A stretch of DNA of 9,028 bases, taken from Syntrophaceae bacterium (lineage in GTDB: Bacteria > Desulfobacterota > Syntrophorhabdia > Syntrophorhabdales > WCHB1-27). Position numbers and translations under genes: made by a program. A model generated the notes under the pieces. It saw only the letters and a list, made by a program, of their open reading frames with translations, did not search any database and was not told where the DNA came from. Positions 6,476 to 9,028 of this stretch are shown here, piece by piece (the stretch's first letter is position 1; the number at the start of each line of letters is the position of its first letter). The DNA lies in NCBI GenBank assembly GCA_003165115.1, contig PLSJ01000427.1, forward strand, positions 1-9,028. Reading direction: 5' to 3'.

Positions 6476-7897
6476 ATGGAAAAAGCCAGGACCGAGGATT
6501 CCGAAAAGAGGCGGGTGACCCTCCTTTCCCTTGCCACCGCTCTGATCCTCATCGTGGTGAAGGTGGCCGTGGGGTTGAAGACGGGGTACCTCACCCTTAT
6601 CACGGAGGCAATCCACTCGACGCTCGACGCGCTGGTCACGGTCATCACGTTCTTTTCCATCAGGTACGCCGGGCGGCCCGCCGACAGCGATCACCCCTAT
6701 GGGCATGAGAAGGCGGAGAACCTCGCGGCCTTCACCGAATGCATACTCCTCTTCGTCGCCCTCGGCCTTATCGTGAACCAGTTGATCAGGCGTCTCTTCT
6801 TCGAGGCGCCCCACCTCGCGCCGAGCCTTTGGCCGGTGATCGTGCTGGTCTTCTCGATGGTTTTCGACCTGAACCGGGCCCATGCCCTGAAGAAGGTCGC
6901 GAGGGCCTATAAGAGCCCCGCCATCGAGGCCGACGCCGTACACTTCAGCGCCGACCTGCTGACCTCCGGGATTGCCCTTTGCGGCATGGGCCTCGCCTAT
7001 GTGCTTTCCCATTTCATCCATTCCGCCTCCTGGTTTATCGATATCGCCACGACGGGCGTCATCCTTTTTACCGTCGTCCGCATGGTCCTCCGGATCATCC
7101 TCGGCTCTTCGCAGGTCCTCCTCGACAGAACGGCACCCGGACAGCGGGAGCTGATACGCGGGGTCGTGTCCCGGATACCGGATGTGATCGGGGTGGAGGC
7201 CATCCGTACGAGAGAGGCCGGCAAGAAGACTTTCGTCGATCTGACCATCGCCATCGACCGCAACCTCACGGTCGAATCGAGCTCCCGCATACAGCAATCG
7301 GCGGAAGCCGCGATAAAGAGGCATGTGGACAATGCCGACGTGGTCCTCCAAATGAGGCCGGAGGCGAAGGCAACCGAGGATATCGTCGAGAGGGTGCGCG
7401 CCATCGGCGCCAGGGACGGCCACAACATTCATCACATCACCGTCCACGATATACGTGGCGTGCTCCATGTGGACATGGACCTGGAAGTGGAAGGCGAGAC
7501 GAAGCTCGGCGAGGCCCACGCGCTCGCCGATCTGCTCGAGACGAAGATCAGGGAGGACAACCCCCTGATCAGCGAGGTCAACACGCACATCGAATGGCGC
7601 AAGCAGTCGCCCGTGGAAGGCAAGGTCGTCACCGAACGGGATGCGCTCATCGGCGTCATCGAAGGGATCGTGAGGGCGCAACAGGGAATCATCGAATGCG
7701 GGCGCGTCGTGATCGAGGAGGAAGAATCGGGGGATGTCGTGATCACCGTGAATTGCACCATGAGACCGGAGGAGCACGGGGCGGACGTGCAGAGGACCTC
7801 CGAAGAGATAGAGAGGGCCCTCCGGGAGACCGTCCGAAGGTCGAGCCGGGTGGTCGTCCACGTCGAGCCGGAAAGGGCCTTTCCGCGCCGGCCATAG
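6476..7897 (+). CDS. Cation diffusion facilitator (CDF) metal transporter with extended C-terminal tail
   Basis: Inner-membrane exporter of divalent metals (Zn, Fe, Mn, Co or Ni) driven by proton exchange. The membrane part (about 15-210) has the CDF hallmarks: EAIHSTLDAL with H47 and D51 of the TM2 metal site, DHPYGHEKAE (72-81) and DAVHFSADLLTS with H156 and D160 of the TM5 site. The first cytoplasmic dimerisation domain (about 215-295) has the IRTREAGKKTFVDL strand but lacks the His of the usual EAH motif (VESSSRI instead). A second copy-like segment follows (about 296-376: HHITVHDIRGVLHVDMDLEV and GEAHALADLLE, EAH kept at 346-348). A third, more divergent one follows (about 386-466: LIGVIEGIVR, VVITVNCTMRPEEH, VVVHVEPE). 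At 473 residues it is about 170 longer than ordinary CDF proteins. ATG at 6476 has AGGAAG upstream. It sits 77 bp after the barrel gene. Metal specificity is not readable by eye. Confidence 0.88.
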   Translation: MEKARTEDSEKRRVTLLSLATALILIVVKVAVGLKTGYLTLITEAIHSTLDALVTVITFFSIRYAGRPADSDHPYGHEKAENLAAFTECILLFVALGLIVNQLIRRLFFEAPHLAPSLWPVIVLVFSMVFDLNRAHALKKVARAYKSPAIEADAVHFSADLLTSGIALCGMGLAYVLSHFIHSASWFIDIATTGVILFTVVRMVLRIILGSSQVLLDRTAPGQRELIRGVVSRIPDVIGVEAIRTREAGKKTFVDLTIAIDRNLTVESSSRIQQSAEAAIKRHVDNADVVLQMRPEAKATEDIVERVRAIGARDGHNIHHITVHDIRGVLHVDMDLEVEGETKLGEAHALADLLETKIREDNPLISEVNTHIEWRKQSPVEGKVVTERDALIGVIEGIVRAQQGIIECGRVVIEEEESGDVVITVNCTMRPEEHGADVQRTSEEIERALRETVRRSSRVVVHVEPERAFPRRP

Positions 7898-7899
7898 TC

Positions 7900-7928
7900 T
7901 TGACTTGCTCAGTGAATTACATTATATA
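7900..7928 (+). promoter_or_regulatory. Sigma70-like promoter for the VKOR-thioredoxin gene
   Basis: TTGACT (7900-7905, 5 of 6), a 17-base spacer and TATATA (7923-7928, 4 of 6), starting three bases after the CDF stop codon. Transcription would begin near 7935, which leaves only a very short leader. It argues for the ATG at 7943 over the GTG at 7937 as the start of the next gene. It also shows that this gene can be expressed apart from the CDF gene. Confidence 0.6.
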
Positions 7929-7942
7929 GTTACGGGGTGAGC

Positions 7943-8851
7943 ATGGGCGCAAGGAAGATAGTCAATATCGCGTTGCCGCTGGCCGGTCTGGCGGTTATCG
8001 TTTTTTATAATTTTTGCGGCTCGACCTGCACGTTTCTGAAGGGTGGGTTCTTCGGGATCGATCTCAAGTACCTTGGCCTTGCCTACACCGTCCTTCTCCT
8101 GCTGCTGGTCCTTTTAAAGCTGGACCTGCCTCATCTGGCGGCGCTCTCCCTGGGTGTCGGCATGGAGATAAACCTGGTGGCCTTTCAGGTCAGAAACGCG
8201 ACCTACTGCCCCTACTGCCTCACCTTTGCGGCCATCCTCGTTTTTCTCCTTTTGTTCAATTTCAGGCGCTCGAAGCTTCCCCTTATGGGTCTCGGCGTGG
8301 CCCTCGGGTTTCTCTTGTGCCTCTTCTTTTTCAAGGGGGCAGCCACCCCCGTGTACGCCGATGAAGTGCTTTTCCCTTCGTTCGGAAAGGGGAAGGTGCA
8401 GGTGAGGCTCTATACGGACTATTTCTGCGGTCCCTGCAGCCGCATGGAGCCGAAGATCGAGCCGCTTCTCAAGGACCTGGTGCACAGGAACGTCATCACG
8501 CTCACCTTCATCGACACGCCCGTTCATACCCTTACCCCCCTTTATGCCAAATATTTCATCTATATATTTAACCAGGACAGGGGGTTCGAACAGGTCCTCC
8601 GGTCGAGGAGGGTGCTTTTCGGGGCGGCCGGGGAGAAGATAGGAGAAAAGGAAAGGCTCGAAACGTATCTCAGGGCGCATGACGTGAAATTCAGGGAGTG
8701 CGATCCACGGCCGACATTCGCGGCCCTCAGCGCGCTCATCAGCGAAGACAAGATAAAGTCGACGCCCGCCTGCGTGATAATAAATGACGGAAAAAAAGCG
8801 GTATTCAGCGGAGAGGTGGAGATCACCAAAGCCCTGGAGCTCCTCAAGTGA
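7943..8851 (+). CDS. VKOR-family membrane thiol oxidoreductase fused to a DsbA/thioredoxin-like domain
   Basis: Probably makes disulfide bonds in periplasmic proteins, passing electrons to quinone through the membrane domain. Numbered from ATG 7943 (302 residues). The membrane half (1-130) has several hydrophobic helices, a periplasmic cysteine pair C25-GST-C29 followed by FFGIDLKYLGLAYT as in bacterial VKOR proteins, and the active-site motif YCPYCL (C89, C92). The C-terminal half is a thioredoxin fold: VQVRLYTDYF-CGPC (C162, C165), a helical insert, and STPACVI with the cis-Pro at 275. One protein thus holds a DsbB-like and a DsbA-like function. Extra cysteines occur in a membrane helix (C126), in RECDP and just after the cis-Pro. 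GTG at 7937 would add two residues, but GGGG at 7934-7937 serves better as the ribosome site of the ATG. Substrates unknown; folding of envelope proteins, including its barrel and metal-transport neighbours, is plausible. Confidence 0.82.
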   Translation: MGARKIVNIALPLAGLAVIVFYNFCGSTCTFLKGGFFGIDLKYLGLAYTVLLLLLVLLKLDLPHLAALSLGVGMEINLVAFQVRNATYCPYCLTFAAILVFLLLFNFRRSKLPLMGLGVALGFLLCLFFFKGAATPVYADEVLFPSFGKGKVQVRLYTDYFCGPCSRMEPKIEPLLKDLVHRNVITLTFIDTPVHTLTPLYAKYFIYIFNQDRGFEQVLRSRRVLFGAAGEKIGEKERLETYLRAHDVKFRECDPRPTFAALSALISEDKIKSTPACVIINDGKKAVFSGEVEITKALELLK

Positions 8852-8885
8852 CTTTTTCGGTCAAAGGCGACAGGGGTTCCGCGCG

Positions 8886-9028
8886 TCAGTCCCGGTCGTG
8901 CCGGTGGAAGAGGTAGTGGGAGTGGATGTGGCGGTGTGCGATGCCGCCGTGGTAATGCAGGTGCTCGTGAATGAGGTTCACCTTGAGGAGAAGCGCCTCG
9001 TCGTAAAGTAGCTCGTCCGCCTCGCCCG
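8886..9028 (-). CDS. C-terminal end of a histidine-rich protein (partial, probable metal binding)
   Basis: On the minus strand an open frame enters from the right edge and ends at TGA (8888-8886), giving 46 residues. It begins GEADELLYDEALLLKVNLIH, a helical segment. The tail then carries ten histidines in 27 residues, mostly alternating (HEHLHYH, AHRHIHSH, FHRHD). Such tails bind Ni, Zn, Co or Cu in metallochaperones and metal-storage proteins. The start and main domain lie outside the window, so no family can be given. The His codons are regularly spaced in one frame, which supports real coding over shadow reading. It converges on the VKOR-thioredoxin gene with a 34-bp gap in which I see no clear terminator. 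Proximity to a CDF metal exporter fits a metal-homeostasis role, as inference. Confidence 0.65.
   Translation of the reverse strand, partial: GEADELLYDEALLLKVNLIHEHLHYHGGIAHRHIHSHYLFHRHDRD

Noticed and set aside
6404..7861. 485-codon open frame on the minus strand opposite the CDF gene
   Set aside because: The CDF reading is certain from its motifs. The antisense product is rich in His/Asp/Arg/Pro from codon mirroring and has no domain.
6979..7929. 316-codon frame on the plus strand overlapping the CDF gene
   Set aside because: It lies in another frame of a well-supported gene, and its product is Arg/Gly/His-rich without structure.
8852..8885. Bidirectional terminator between the converging genes
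   Set aside because: The stem that can be drawn (TGAC with GTCA) is only four pairs long and has no supporting T-run.

Overview
This GC-rich window comes from a Gram-negative bacterium. It encodes two outer-membrane beta-barrel proteins, uses Shine-Dalgarno initiation and packs genes into short operons. The gene mix (DUF763, an OprB-type porin of the kind seen in delta-proteobacteria, a VKOR-DsbA fusion) suggests an anaerobic Desulfobacterota lineage, possibly near Syntrophorhabdus. That placement is an inference from family memory, not from a marker gene.

Left half, minus strand, from the window edge rightwards: a damaged MFS transporter gene (1-274) that looks inactivated by an out-of-frame internal deletion; a class II CCA-adding enzyme/tRNA nucleotidyltransferase (332-1729, GTG start); a PhoU-like helical protein (1733-2317) only 3 bp upstream of it; a promoter for that pair (about 2382-2416); a DUF763 protein with a helix-hairpin-helix-like segment (2449-3528); and an unlisted 43-residue gene (3525-3656) that overlaps the DUF763 start by ATGA, with its own Shine-Dalgarno and promoter-like sequence.

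Centre: about 540 bp (3657-4197) without a convincing protein gene. It holds divergent promoters: the DUF763 promoter facing left, and a good sigma70-like TTGACA-17-TATACC facing right about 400 nt before the porin gene. The rightward leader contains a small ORF and inverted repeats that could form alternative structures.

Right half, plus strand: an OprB-family porin (4198-5655), a small outer-membrane beta-barrel protein (5691-6398), a cation diffusion facilitator with three C-terminal domain-like segments instead of one (6476-7897), and a membrane VKOR/thioredoxin-fold fusion with its own promoter (7943-8851). Converging from the right edge is the C-terminal end of a very histidine-rich protein (8886-9028).

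The right half reads as an envelope and metal-handling block: outer-membrane permeability, divalent metal efflux, periplasmic disulfide formation and a probable metal-binding His-tail protein. The left half is tRNA maturation plus poorly known genes. I see no CRISPR array, insertion sequence, rRNA, tRNA or obvious defence system. The items most worth following are the small-ORF/DUF763 pair, the triple-domain CDF tail and the structured leader before the porin.
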